DNA of 35,378 nt from Chloroflexota bacterium (GCA_013203045.1 JABMQN010000193.1:1-35378), one strand, 5' to 3'. Counted from the stretch's first letter, positions 17,607 through 26,610 are shown. Notes: generated by a model from the letters alone, not told the origin. Numbers and translations are program-made.

Positions 17607-20600
17607 CTATTGTTTTATCTGTTCGGCAGATACCATCTCAGAGTCGTCCTCGATTGGCAGACTGAAACTGAACGTTGAACCCTTGTCAGGAGTACTCTTT
17701 ACCCAGATTTCACCATTATGGCTTTCCACAATTCCTTTGCAAATTGAGAGCCCGAGCCCGGTGCCTCCTCGCCTGCGAGACACACCACTCTCCAGTCGAT
17801 AGAATCGATCGAAAACCTTATCGACATGCTCAGGCGGTATACCGATGCCATGGTCCGTAAGACTAACAATTATCTGGCCATCTTTTTCATTGGCTACCAG
17901 AGTGATTGCTGTACCTTGCTCAGAATAGGAGGCAGCGTTGTGCACCAAGTTGGTTATAACTTCTCCAATACGTATCTCGTCAGCGTATATAGGTGCCATC
18001 TCGGTTGGTATATCTGTTTCAAACTCATGCGCCACCGTCAGATCACTGAGTTTATTGCCGAGCTGGTGTACAATAGAAGCGATATTACTTCGTGTTTTAT
18101 CCATGCTCATGATGCCGGCTTCCATTTGTGACATTTGCATTAAATCCTCGACGATGTGAGTCAATATGTCTGTTTCCTGATCGATGATATTGAGGAAATC
18201 TTGTTGGGTTTCGGTATCCCACTCGACATCCGGTTGCGTGAGTGTGCTGGCAAGACCCTTGATGGAAGTTAACGGTGTGCGCAATTCATGTGATACGCTG
18301 GCAAGAAGCGCAGTTCTTAACTTATCGAGTTCCTCCAATGCTTCGGCCCGAGATACTTCTTCGAGGAGTTGAGCATTCTCGATGGCAGTGCTTATTTGGT
18401 GCCCGATGGTAATCAAGAGGCCTCTCTCTTCCTGTGTGAATACTCGCCCGCTTTCAGTGAAAGCGCATATGACGCCAAGTATCTCCCCTTTCGATCTAAG
18501 AGGTACAAACATAGCTGATTCAATTGGCTGTTTGAGTGCCGATATCAAGGACTCTGAGGATATCCTCTCGATCCAGTCCGAAAGTGATTCAATAAACAAA
18601 GGTTCCCTCAACTGCTTCCAAATGGACTTGTCAACTTCCCCTAATTTGATTGGCGAAACTGTATTTACCAGATCATCGCTTGTTCCCCGAGCAGTTCTTA
18701 TCGTTAAAGACTCCGCCTCATCATCCATGAACGCGATGACGCCATATTTTGTATTCAATATTTCCAACGTCTTGTCCAGAGCATTATTTAAAATCTCATC
18801 CAAATCCAATGTTTGACTTATTTTCTGAGCAATCTCATTTAAAGCAGCGAGTTCCCTGTTACGTTGCACCACTTCTTCTTCAGAATTTTTTCTATCGGTG
18901 ATATCGGTGGTAATCAAGGTGAGGGCAACGATCTCCTGATCCTGCATAACAGGTCCAATTTGTGTTACATACCACGAAACACTGCCATCCGGACCGGTTC
19001 CTCTTATCTCATAGGTCCCGGGATTGCCGGTTTGAATTACACGTTTAGTGGTTTGGCGGACTGTATTGTGGAATTCTGGATCTATGAAATCGTATATTTT
19101 GCTACCAATAACTTGTTCCGAAGTAAGTCCCGGAACGATGCGATTGATGGACCAAATGATGCCATCGCTGTCTGTGGACATAATGATGTTAGGTGCATTC
19201 TCAACTAAGGAGCGCCAGTGGGCTTCTGATTTCTGGAGTGCTTCCTCGGCTCGTTTGCGCTCCGTGATATCTCTCTTGACGGCAATAAATCGTACTGGGT
19301 TTCCGAGGCTATCTCTCACTAAAGCGGTTTTTATTTCACTGGCAAACTCCCTTCCGAGTCTATCAACCAATGTGTATTCTCTAGCTTCACAAGTTTCGGT
19401 TTCAAGTTGTTCTTTGATATGATCCATCAATTTGGGATGGTCTTTCTCTGCTATGAACTCGGCAGCGTTTCGTCCGATAATCTCTCCTTTTTCAGTATGA
19501 CCAAACATACGGAAAAAGGCCTGATTTGTTTCTACGATAGTCCCTTCTAAATCACTGACACTTACTCCATCTCCGATAGCATCAAATATCATTCGTAGCT
19601 TTTCTTCACTATCACGTTGTGCCTCTTCTGCTCGCTTGCGTTCACTTATTTCCTCTTCCAGCACTACATTCGCTTCCATAAGCTGAGTGTTGAGTTTTTT
19701 GGTTTCTTCCTCGGCTTGCTTGCGTTCAGTGATGTCAAGGAAAGTTGCTTGCATAGCGAGATTCCCAAGGTAATTGATCCTATCTATATGTGTCTCAATC
19801 CAGCAGACTGAACTGTTTTTCCGAATAAGACGATACTCATATAGCGGGGGAACCGTCTTGCTTTTCATTCGATCGTTGAAACGTTCAAAAACCCATTTTC
19901 GATCGTCAGGGTGTACCAACTCCCGCACATATTGTGGGCTGAAGTCCATGAGTTCTTTTATCGGGTATCCCGTAATATTCGCAAAAGCCTGATTGGTAAA
20001 TACGATGCGATCATCTTGGAAGATCAAGTGACCCTGAAGTGATTGCTCTACGAGGGACCGGTACTTCTCTTCGCTGTCCCGGAGTGCATCTTCTGCGCGT
20101 TTACGCTCGGTGTGCTCATCAGCAAGTTCCATGGCTATGGTAACGTGATAGGCCAGATTTTTCACAGAAGTGATGAAGAGATCACCGAGTTCCGGTGCGC
20201 TCAGGGAAAGGATGCCGGTAATTTTTTCGTGTCTATACAAAGGAGTTAAAATAGAGGATTGGTTACCTAGGCCCATGAGCTTTACGAGTACGGTGACCAG
20301 TGGTCGTGGGAATAGTTCTCCGATAATATCTGGCCCGGTGGCCATGATAGTTTCACCATCTCTCACCACTCGGCTGAAAATACGGGATTTGCTAAGGTCG
20401 ATCTTATAGTGTTCTTTGAATACCCCGGCAGCCTTTTCCATGGTCTTCAGATTATGTGATGAAAGAGATGTATCTGAAAGTTTGATTGAGAGGCCATCAT
20501 CGGATAATAACAGAATCGTTGAAACAAAGCGGTCTGAATTTGAAAACTCATCTATCACGACTTTGAATATTTCGGCTTCATCCCGCAAACCGAGTATCTT

Positions 20601-20780
20601 TGCGGTGACGTTTTCAGCGAATTGAATGATGTCGATAAGATCGTGTAGTGGTTTGTCCATTTGCTGTTGTCCGGTTTTCTGTTCGTTCTTCATGTGTTTC
20701 ACTTTTACCTGGATAAAGGCTTCTTTGCGAACGTTTACCCAAAATATCGGTCTGCACTCAATCGCTTGCAAACTGATCAC
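17607..20780 (-). CDS. Multi-PAS/GAF sensor histidine kinase
   Basis: PAS/PAC repeats ending in ITERK/ITDRK; GAF-like region LNEIAQKISQTLDLDEILNNALDKTLEIL; LLASVSHELRTPLTSIKGLA H-box; RRGGTGLGLSICKGIVESHNG G-box. Start may be 20693 (MKNEQK). Confidence 0.92.
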   Translation of the reverse strand: MISLQAIECRPIFWVNVRKEAFIQVKVKHMKNEQKTGQQQMDKPLHDLIDIIQFAENVTAKILGLRDEAEIFKVVIDEFSNSDRFVSTILLLSDDGLSIKLSDTSLSSHNLKTMEKAAGVFKEHYKIDLSKSRIFSRVVRDGETIMATGPDIIGELFPRPLVTVLVKLMGLGNQSSILTPLYRHEKITGILSLSAPELGDLFITSVKNLAYHVTIAMELADEHTERKRAEDALRDSEEKYRSLVEQSLQGHLIFQDDRIVFTNQAFANITGYPIKELMDFSPQYVRELVHPDDRKWVFERFNDRMKSKTVPPLYEYRLIRKNSSVCWIETHIDRINYLGNLAMQATFLDITERKQAEEETKKLNTQLMEANVVLEEEISERKRAEEAQRDSEEKLRMIFDAIGDGVSVSDLEGTIVETNQAFFRMFGHTEKGEIIGRNAAEFIAEKDHPKLMDHIKEQLETETCEAREYTLVDRLGREFASEIKTALVRDSLGNPVRFIAVKRDITERKRAEEALQKSEAHWRSLVENAPNIIMSTDSDGIIWSINRIVPGLTSEQVIGSKIYDFIDPEFHNTVRQTTKRVIQTGNPGTYEIRGTGPDGSVSWYVTQIGPVMQDQEIVALTLITTDITDRKNSEEEVVQRNRELAALNEIAQKISQTLDLDEILNNALDKTLEILNTKYGVIAFMDDEAESLTIRTARGTSDDLVNTVSPIKLGEVDKSIWKQLREPLFIESLSDWIERISSESLISALKQPIESAMFVPLRSKGEILGVICAFTESGRVFTQEERGLLITIGHQISTAIENAQLLEEVSRAEALEELDKLRTALLASVSHELRTPLTSIKGLASTLTQPDVEWDTETQQDFLNIIDQETDILTHIVEDLMQMSQMEAGIMSMDKTRSNIASIVHQLGNKLSDLTVAHEFETDIPTEMAPIYADEIRIGEVITNLVHNAASYSEQGTAITLVANEKDGQIIVSLTDHGIGIPPEHVDKVFDRFYRLESGVSRRRGGTGLGLSICKGIVESHNGEIWVKSTPDKGSTFSFSLPIEDDSEMVSAEQIKQ

Positions 20781-20814
20781 CGTTGATAGATTCGCGCTAC
20801 GAATAGACTATCTA

Positions 20815-20850
20815 ATAAAAAACGCCTCTGGGCAAACAAGCCCAAAGGCG
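20815..20850 (-). terminator. Intrinsic terminator in the sensor-kinase leader (candidate riboswitch expression platform)
   Basis: Minus strand: cgcctttgggc-ttgttt-gcccagaggcg-tttttta. Confidence 0.8.
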
Positions 20851-20865
20851 AAACTGAGTCAAAAA

Positions 20866-20962
20866 CCGCACTCGGTAACCTGGATGTCTTGACCCGTGCA
20901 GCTTTTAACCTGTTAGCTGATATTGCGTCGTAGCCTTTCGGAGAATTTGCCTTACCGTGCAC
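20866..20962 (-). ncRNA. Candidate GEMM (cyclic di-GMP-I-like) riboswitch aptamer
   Basis: Minus strand gtgcacggtaaGGCAAAttctcCGAAAggctacgACGCAAtatcagctaacaggttaaaagctgcacgggtcaagacatccaGGTTACCGagtgcgg: closing stem gcac-ggtaa/ttaccg-agtgc, GCAAA, GAAA tetraloop and ACGCAA in GEMM order. The second helix fits less well. Confidence 0.6.
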
Positions 20963-21018
20963 ACCCGCTATTCGATTGTTTGGGAGTAGTACTCTGCCTC
21001 TAGCAGTAAAGGTGAGTC

Positions 21019-21047
21019 ATTCTAGCATGGGACTATAGTCCTGTCAA
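21019..21047 (-). promoter_or_regulatory. Sigma70-type promoter for the riboswitch/sensor-kinase transcript
   Basis: Minus strand TTGACA-17 nt-TAGAAT about 50 nt upstream of the aptamer. Confidence 0.7.
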
Positions 21048-21177
21048 CTATGGGTACTTATGAGTTATGCGGGAATGGTCAGTGCATATTGGAGTAGTTT
21101 TTGTTAAAATAGTAAGGTTGTGCGATTAATTTGACTGAGCAAACCATTATTAGTAATTACATACAGGAGGTAAACCT

Positions 21178-22335
21178 TTGAAAAAAGAAGTAGCTGTAAT
21201 TGCTGCTGGACAGACACCATTTATCCGAAGTTGCGGCATGTCTATCCGCGAACTCTGCTTCGAAGCGTACAAGGATGCGGCGAAAAGTATCAATATCGAT
21301 CCGAAGGATGTTGATGCGTCGATCATAGCTTCTGCTCCGGAATATGACAAGCAGCGAACTCCAGCGGCCCTCGTATCAGAGTATCTCGGCTTTCCGCCCA
21401 GCCCCACATTCTATTTGGAAACCGTATGTTCTTCCGGAACCACCGGGATTAGAGTAGGATACGCGTTGATCAAATCAGGCCTCCACGATATTGTGGTAAT
21501 GGTTGGGTTCCAGAAAATGTCCGAGTTGGATTCACGTACAGCAGCGCAGGTGATGGGCCGTGGCGACGATACCATATTCAGCTCGCCCTTCGGAACCACT
21601 ATGCCGGGCGGTCACGCGCTATATGCTCAGGCACATATGGATGCCTATGGCACAACTGAGGAACAACTGGCCAAGATACGAGTGAAGAATTCGTTTTATG
21701 GCTCACAGAATGAGCTGGCAAATTACAAGAAACGCCTGGACCTTGAGGCATGTCTGAATGCAGATATGGTTTGCACCCCACTAAAGAAGTTCGATTGTTG
21801 CGCTAACTGTGATGGCGCCTCCGCTGTTATTTTGGCGAGCGCTGATGTTGCCAAAAAATATACCGATAAACCCATATGGATTCAGGGCGTGGGTATGGCG
21901 ACTTCGGAACTCAACTGGAGCAGCCGTGCTTCACTTACCAATTTCGATAGTGTTCGCAATGCAGCAAAAGCGGCATATGAAATGGCGGGTGTAGGTCCTG
22001 AGGATATCAATGTAGCTGAAGTCCATGATTGTTTTACCGTTTCGGAAATTCTGGCTTACGAAGATCTGGGATTTGCCAAAACCGGCGAAGGTGGCAAGCT
22101 TATCGATGAAGAAGCTACGTATCATACCGGTCGCATTCCAGTGAACGTTGATGGCGGGTTACTTTCCAAGGGTCATCCCATTGGCGGCACCGGTGGATCA
22201 CAGGTTCGCACAATTGTGAAACAGCTTCGCGGTGAATGCGGTGAAACGCAGGTCGAAAACGCTAAGATCGGTCTGGTTCATAACGTCGGCGGCGTGGGTA
22301 CCTATGCCAACGTCATCATCTTCGGGAGGGAGTAG
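21178..22335 (+). CDS. Thiolase family protein (SCP2/acetyl-CoA acetyltransferase-like)
   Basis: aggaggtaaacct then TTG start; LETVCSSGTTGIRVGYALIKSG; VAEVHDCFTVSEILAYEDLGF; DGGLLSKGHPIGGTGGSQV; HNVGGVGTYANVIIF. Confidence 0.92.
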   Translation: MKKEVAVIAAGQTPFIRSCGMSIRELCFEAYKDAAKSINIDPKDVDASIIASAPEYDKQRTPAALVSEYLGFPPSPTFYLETVCSSGTTGIRVGYALIKSGLHDIVVMVGFQKMSELDSRTAAQVMGRGDDTIFSSPFGTTMPGGHALYAQAHMDAYGTTEEQLAKIRVKNSFYGSQNELANYKKRLDLEACLNADMVCTPLKKFDCCANCDGASAVILASADVAKKYTDKPIWIQGVGMATSELNWSSRASLTNFDSVRNAAKAAYEMAGVGPEDINVAEVHDCFTVSEILAYEDLGFAKTGEGGKLIDEEATYHTGRIPVNVDGGLLSKGHPIGGTGGSQVRTIVKQLRGECGETQVENAKIGLVHNVGGVGTYANVIIFGRE

Positions 22336-22338
22336 AAA

Positions 22339-22749
22339 ATGGATTTCGGGAATTTTGGAGTTGTAAATTTCACCAAGGAAGCCAAATCCGTTGCCTTTGT
22401 CGATTATTTGTCTGAAGGCAAACTTATGGGTACTGAGTGTAAGAAGTGTGGCAAGAAGTACTTTCCTCCACGGATGGACTGTGCCAAGTGCTTTGATAGT
22501 GAGGTTGAGTGGTTTGAAATCAAAGGCCCTGGCAAGCTCGTTACTTACACCACGGTAAACTTTGGACCTTCCGGTTTTGAAGAAGTTCAACCCTACACAC
22601 TGGGGATCGTAGATTTTCCTGAAGGTGTGAGGGTATTGGCAAAAATCAGCAAAAAGATCGATCCCACCAGTATTAAGGCTGGTATGGAACTCAGGCCGGT
22701 ACCCCAGCAGTTGAGTGAAGAGAAGCTTACCTATGAGTTTGAGAATTAA
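22339..22749 (+). CDS. DUF35-type OB-fold/Zn-ribbon acyl-CoA-associated protein
   Basis: GTECKKCGKKYFPPRMDCAKCFDSEVEWFEIKGPGKLVTYTTV; directly downstream of the thiolase. Confidence 0.9.
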   Translation: MDFGNFGVVNFTKEAKSVAFVDYLSEGKLMGTECKKCGKKYFPPRMDCAKCFDSEVEWFEIKGPGKLVTYTTVNFGPSGFEEVQPYTLGIVDFPEGVRVLAKISKKIDPTSIKAGMELRPVPQQLSEEKLTYEFEN

Positions 22750-22790
22750 GGCGTTGAATGTGCTTGGGGTTTGGTTGAAGTAGTTGAAGG

Positions 22791-22820
22791 AGGCGCCCTG
22801 CAGAAAGTTGCGGGGCGCCT
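22791..22820. terminator. Strong hairpin after the thiolase/DUF35 pair
   Basis: aggcgccctgca-gaaagt-tgcggggcgcct, about 12 bp stem, weak T-tract. Confidence 0.5.
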
Positions 22821-22920
22821 TATTGTGTAGCGGTATCCTTGGTGTCTGTATTGACTGTCGAGAACGGCTTATATTATAATGAGCATGGGAAATTGTATTT
22901 AGAAAAGAAGGTTGTGGCAC

Positions 22921-23781
22921 TTGGAAGCAAATAAGGTTTTTGTAGTCAGTTCTATTCAAACAATCGAAGTTGCCAGTGCCATTTCCCAAGTAGCAGCCTG
23001 TGCTGGTTGCTCTGTAGTGATAAAGTGTGATGATCAGGCGTCTTGCGAGAAGGCAATTTCGGAAGCAAAAAAACTGTTGGATGGCAGGGTTGCCACAGAC
23101 GAACTCACCGCAGGGCAAGTTGAAGCGGCAATAGGGCGCATCCAGACAACCATTGAGCTTGGTGACGCCAAGCATGCGGATATAATCATTGAAACTGTCT
23201 TTGAGGACGAAGGCCTGAAGAGAAAAACACTGAGTGCCCTCGATGAAATTTGTGCATCTGATGTCATTCTCGCTACTAATACTTCCACCATTACAGTTAC
23301 AAGCCTTGCCAATGCTACCAACCGTCCTGAACAGGTCATCGGTATGCATTTCATCTATTTTTCAACAGTCATGAAGGTGATGGAAATCGTTCGTGGGGTA
23401 CAGACTTCAGATGCAACGTTCAATGCAGTTGAGGCGCTAGCTGCAAAATTCAAAATGGAAGTATCTATTTCAGAAGATGTGCCTGGCCTCTTGAGCACGA
23501 GGATTTGGATGGTACATCTGAACGAAGCGTCTAACAATGTATTCAACAAACTGGTTGAACCGGAGGCTTTAAGGAAACTCAATCGAACCATTTCTCCGAA
23601 TGCCCTGAGTATCCTCGAGTCTGCTGATTTTATAGGGCTGGATAATTGCGTTGCCTTATTACAAAATTTAAATTCTGCCTATAATGATCCCAAATACTCC
23701 CCTTCACCGCTTCTGACTCGGATGGTTGATGCTGGACAACTGGGCGTAAGAACCGGTGGTGGGTTTTTTAAATATATATAA
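22921..23781 (+). CDS. 3-hydroxyacyl-CoA dehydrogenase-like protein with degenerate NAD-binding motif
   Basis: ADIIIETVFEDEGLKRKTLSALDEICASDVILATNTSTI...EQVIGMHFIYFSTVMKVMEIV...GVRTGGGFFKYI; TTG start (22912 or 22921). Confidence 0.85.
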   Translation: MEANKVFVVSSIQTIEVASAISQVAACAGCSVVIKCDDQASCEKAISEAKKLLDGRVATDELTAGQVEAAIGRIQTTIELGDAKHADIIIETVFEDEGLKRKTLSALDEICASDVILATNTSTITVTSLANATNRPEQVIGMHFIYFSTVMKVMEIVRGVQTSDATFNAVEALAAKFKMEVSISEDVPGLLSTRIWMVHLNEASNNVFNKLVEPEALRKLNRTISPNALSILESADFIGLDNCVALLQNLNSAYNDPKYSPSPLLTRMVDAGQLGVRTGGGFFKYI

Positions 23782-23802
23782 GTATTTCAGGAGGAAAGAC
23801 AC

Positions 23803-24612
23803 GTGGCTGTAAACAAGCAAATGACAGTGGACCAAGTGGTAAAACAGATAAAGAATGGTGACACTATTGTCATCGGGGGATGGGGACTGGTACGCAAACC
23901 CATGGGAATTGTCAGAGCAATTGCCCAGTCAAATCTGAAAGACCTGACCATTATAGCGCTCGCTGGTATGGATTTAGACATGCTGGTTGCAGCAGGGAAG
24001 GTCAAGAAGGCTATCACTGGCTTCGTTGCATTCGAAGGCGGGGAAGGTAGAGCGGTAGCGTACGATAATGCCAGAAAGAATGGGAAGATCGAGTACATGG
24101 AGCTTTCGGAGTATATGCTCATCGCAGGTCTTAAAGCTGCGTCAGAAAGAATTCCTTTCTATCCCACTCGCTCAGGATTGGGCACTGATATTCTCGCGGC
24201 AAATCCTGAAATCAAGACATTCAAGGCTCCATATACTGGTGAGAAGCTGGTAGCTATGCCGGCGCTTCGTGCCGATGTTGCTTTGATTCATGCCAATAAG
24301 GCCAGTCAGGAAGGGTATGCGACCATTGATGGTGATCGGCTTTGGGATCATATCATGATTAGAGCTGCTGACAAAGTATTTGTGAGTGCTGAGGAGATCG
24401 TTCCTCGATATGAGCTTCAGAAAGAAATGGACAAAATAAAAGTCCTTACACCATGGGTTACCGGTGTCGTGGAAATGCCCAACGGTGCGCGACCGGGTAC
24501 TCTTTTCCCGAACTATCTTGATGCGGGCAACAGAACAATCAAAGCATATATGGATGCAGCTCTTGATCCAAAGACTTTTAAGAAGTATTTAGCAGAGCAA
24601 ACCAGCAAATAA
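23803..24612 (+). CDS. CoA-transferase-like subunit A (glutaconate CoA-transferase / IpdA-like)
   Basis: VVKQIKNGDTIVIGGWGLVRKPMGIVRAIAQSNLKDLTIIA...ERIPFYPTRSGLGTDIL...ALRADVALIHANKASQEGYATIDG; GTG start. Confidence 0.85.
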   Translation: MAVNKQMTVDQVVKQIKNGDTIVIGGWGLVRKPMGIVRAIAQSNLKDLTIIALAGMDLDMLVAAGKVKKAITGFVAFEGGEGRAVAYDNARKNGKIEYMELSEYMLIAGLKAASERIPFYPTRSGLGTDILAANPEIKTFKAPYTGEKLVAMPALRADVALIHANKASQEGYATIDGDRLWDHIMIRAADKVFVSAEEIVPRYELQKEMDKIKVLTPWVTGVVEMPNGARPGTLFPNYLDAGNRTIKAYMDAALDPKTFKKYLAEQTSK

Positions 24613-24648
24613 GACGAGTTTTCGGATAATTTAATTATCGAGCTCGTC
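24613..24648. other. Intercistronic hairpin between CoA-transferase-like A and B genes
   Basis: gacgag...ggataat-tta-attatcg...ctcgtc nested inverted repeat. Confidence 0.5.
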
Positions 24649-24706
24649 GGGAGATAAGGAAAAAACGACAAGCACTCGTTATTAAAAACGAAACGGAGGA
24701 TGGATA

Positions 24707-25657
24707 GTGGCAAAAGCAACCAAAGGCAAAACGGCAACCAAAAAAACAACTAAAGCAGCAACGAAGGCAACTCCCAAGAAGTCGAGCAAGTCTGAGCTTG
24801 CGACTGGTTATACGATAGAAGAGCAGATGTGTGTTGCACTGGCGCGCGAATTTGGCCCTAATGACAGAATCGCGTTGTCTGGAGTCTTGAATTGGACATT
24901 TGTAGCTGAGGCATTAGCCCAGAAGATGAATGCACCACAGATTCCCTGTCACCATGATTACTCGCGGCTTGGTGGAAATGGGTGCTTGACTGAAGGCCCA
25001 CGGTTTCCCTTTCAAGTAGGTAATCCACCTGAGGAATATCCCTCTGCCCAAGTTACCAGTGAAGATATTTTTGCCCTAGTGCTTGGGGGTAAATGGAATA
25101 TCATGATGCAGCCCCTACAAGTAGACAAACAAGGGAACGCAAACCTTGCTCTTATAGGAAATCCGAAGAAGCCGGACAGATATTTTGTGGGTTCCCGAGG
25201 ATTGCCCGATAATTCGACAAATAGCGGTAAAACCTACTTTACTCTGCCTACCCACTTGAAGAGGAACTTCCCTGAGAAGGTAGATTTTAGATCTTCTGCC
25301 GGTTGGGGCCCTGAGAGGAAAGCCGGAGATATTCCATATGGTGCTATCGAAAAGGTGTTCACCCCATTGTGTATTTTCGATATTGATCCAAAGACCAAAC
25401 AGATGAGGCTGGCATCGGTTCATAAAGGTGTAACGGTTAATCAAGTGCTCAAAAACACTGGCTTTAAGCCGATCGTCCCTAAAAACGTTCCCCAGACATG
25501 CGTTCCGACCAAAGAAGAACTTCGCTTGCTTCGTGAAGTTATTGATGGTGCAGCAATCCGAAGGCTGGATCACGGTACCGCTGAAGAGAAGAAAGCGGTC
25601 TTTGATCAGATTAGCGACGGAACTAAATTCACGCAGATTTATCCTGACAGAAAGTAA
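24707..25657 (+). CDS. CoA-transferase-like subunit B (IpdB-like) with Lys/Ala/Thr-rich N-terminal extension
   Basis: YTIEEQMCVALAREFGPNDRIALSGVLNWTFVAEALAQK...ALVLGGKWNIMMQPLQVDKQGNANLALIGNPKKPDRYFVGSRGLPD; N-terminus MAKATKGKTATKKTTKAATKATPKKSSKS. Confidence 0.8.
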   Translation: MAKATKGKTATKKTTKAATKATPKKSSKSELATGYTIEEQMCVALAREFGPNDRIALSGVLNWTFVAEALAQKMNAPQIPCHHDYSRLGGNGCLTEGPRFPFQVGNPPEEYPSAQVTSEDIFALVLGGKWNIMMQPLQVDKQGNANLALIGNPKKPDRYFVGSRGLPDNSTNSGKTYFTLPTHLKRNFPEKVDFRSSAGWGPERKAGDIPYGAIEKVFTPLCIFDIDPKTKQMRLASVHKGVTVNQVLKNTGFKPIVPKNVPQTCVPTKEELRLLREVIDGAAIRRLDHGTAEEKKAVFDQISDGTKFTQIYPDRK

Positions 25658-25678
25658 TCAGCTAGTAAGTTATTAAGT

Positions 25679-25718
25679 GTGCCCCCTGTGTTTTGTGTGT
25701 GCACAAGGCAGGGGGCAT
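25679..25718. other. Strong hairpin downstream of the CoA-transferase-like B gene, possible terminator
   Basis: gccccctg...cagggggc with inner ttgtg/cacaa pairing; no clear T-tract. Confidence 0.45.
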
Positions 25719-25755
25719 AGCGTAAGTTCTATTTGGAATGATTGTTGGGAAATTT

Positions 25756-26610
25756 ATGGACGTCAAAAATATATTTGTAATCGGTGGCGGTGGATTGATG
25801 GGTAGTGGTATTGTGCAATGCTGCATTGAGTATGGGTTTAACACCACAGCTAACGATATAAAAGAAGAGTTCGTGCAACGGGGTGTCAACGGAATCACGC
25901 AACGGATGGAAGGAAAGGTTGCCAAAGGGAAAATCACGGAGGACAAGAAGAACGAAATCCTTGGTAATCTGAGAACGTCGACGGATTTAGCAGACGCCAA
26001 AGACGCTGATATAGTCATTGAAGTCATCTTTGAAGATCTCGGATTGAAAAAGGATGTCTTTTCCAGACTTGATGAAATTTGTCCTCAGCATACGATATTT
26101 GCTTCCAATTCATCTTCGCTTCCCATTACGGAAATGGCTGGATTCACCAAGCGCCCGGATAGGTTTATGGGCATGCATTTTCTCCAGCCGGTTCCAGTTA
26201 TGCCACTGGTCAATGGTATCATGGGGCTTTTAACTTCAGATGAGACATGTGCAGTTATTGAGAAGTTAGCAAAGGATATTGGTAAAGAGGTTGTTCATTG
26301 GAAAGATGGCCCTGGACATGGCCTGCAACTCTCGCCAATGGCTTACTACAACGAAGCTGCCAAGGTTTTATCGGAAGAGAGGGGTACCAGAGAGGATATC
26401 GACAAGTGTTTTAAAGTGGGACTAGGTATGCCCATGGGGCCTATAACTACACTTGATTTCATGGGAATGGATACTGTGCTGCATATTTTGCACATTTTAC
26501 ATGAAGCTTACGGTGGTTCGCAATACCATCCTTCCAATTTGATTGTTCAAATGGTCAAGGCCGGATTATATGGGAACAAGGCAGGCAGAGGCTTTTATAC
26601 CTATAAATAG
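25756..26610 (+). CDS. 3-hydroxyacyl-CoA dehydrogenase (3HCDH family)
   Basis: NIFVIGGGGLMGSGIVQCCIEYGF Rossmann motif; ADIVIEVIFEDLGLKKDVFSRLDEICPQHTIFASNSSSLPI; GMHFLQPVPVMPLV; GNKAGRGFYTYK. ORF-track start is 25738. Confidence 0.9.
   Translation: MDVKNIFVIGGGGLMGSGIVQCCIEYGFNTTANDIKEEFVQRGVNGITQRMEGKVAKGKITEDKKNEILGNLRTSTDLADAKDADIVIEVIFEDLGLKKDVFSRLDEICPQHTIFASNSSSLPITEMAGFTKRPDRFMGMHFLQPVPVMPLVNGIMGLLTSDETCAVIEKLAKDIGKEVVHWKDGPGHGLQLSPMAYYNEAAKVLSEERGTREDIDKCFKVGLGMPMGPITTLDFMGMDTVLHILHILHEAYGGSQYHPSNLIVQMVKAGLYGNKAGRGFYTYK

Noticed and set aside
22198-23349. 383-aa minus-strand ORF
   Set aside because: Antisense to the thiolase end, DUF35 and HAD genes, which have clear family motifs; composition is not protein-like.
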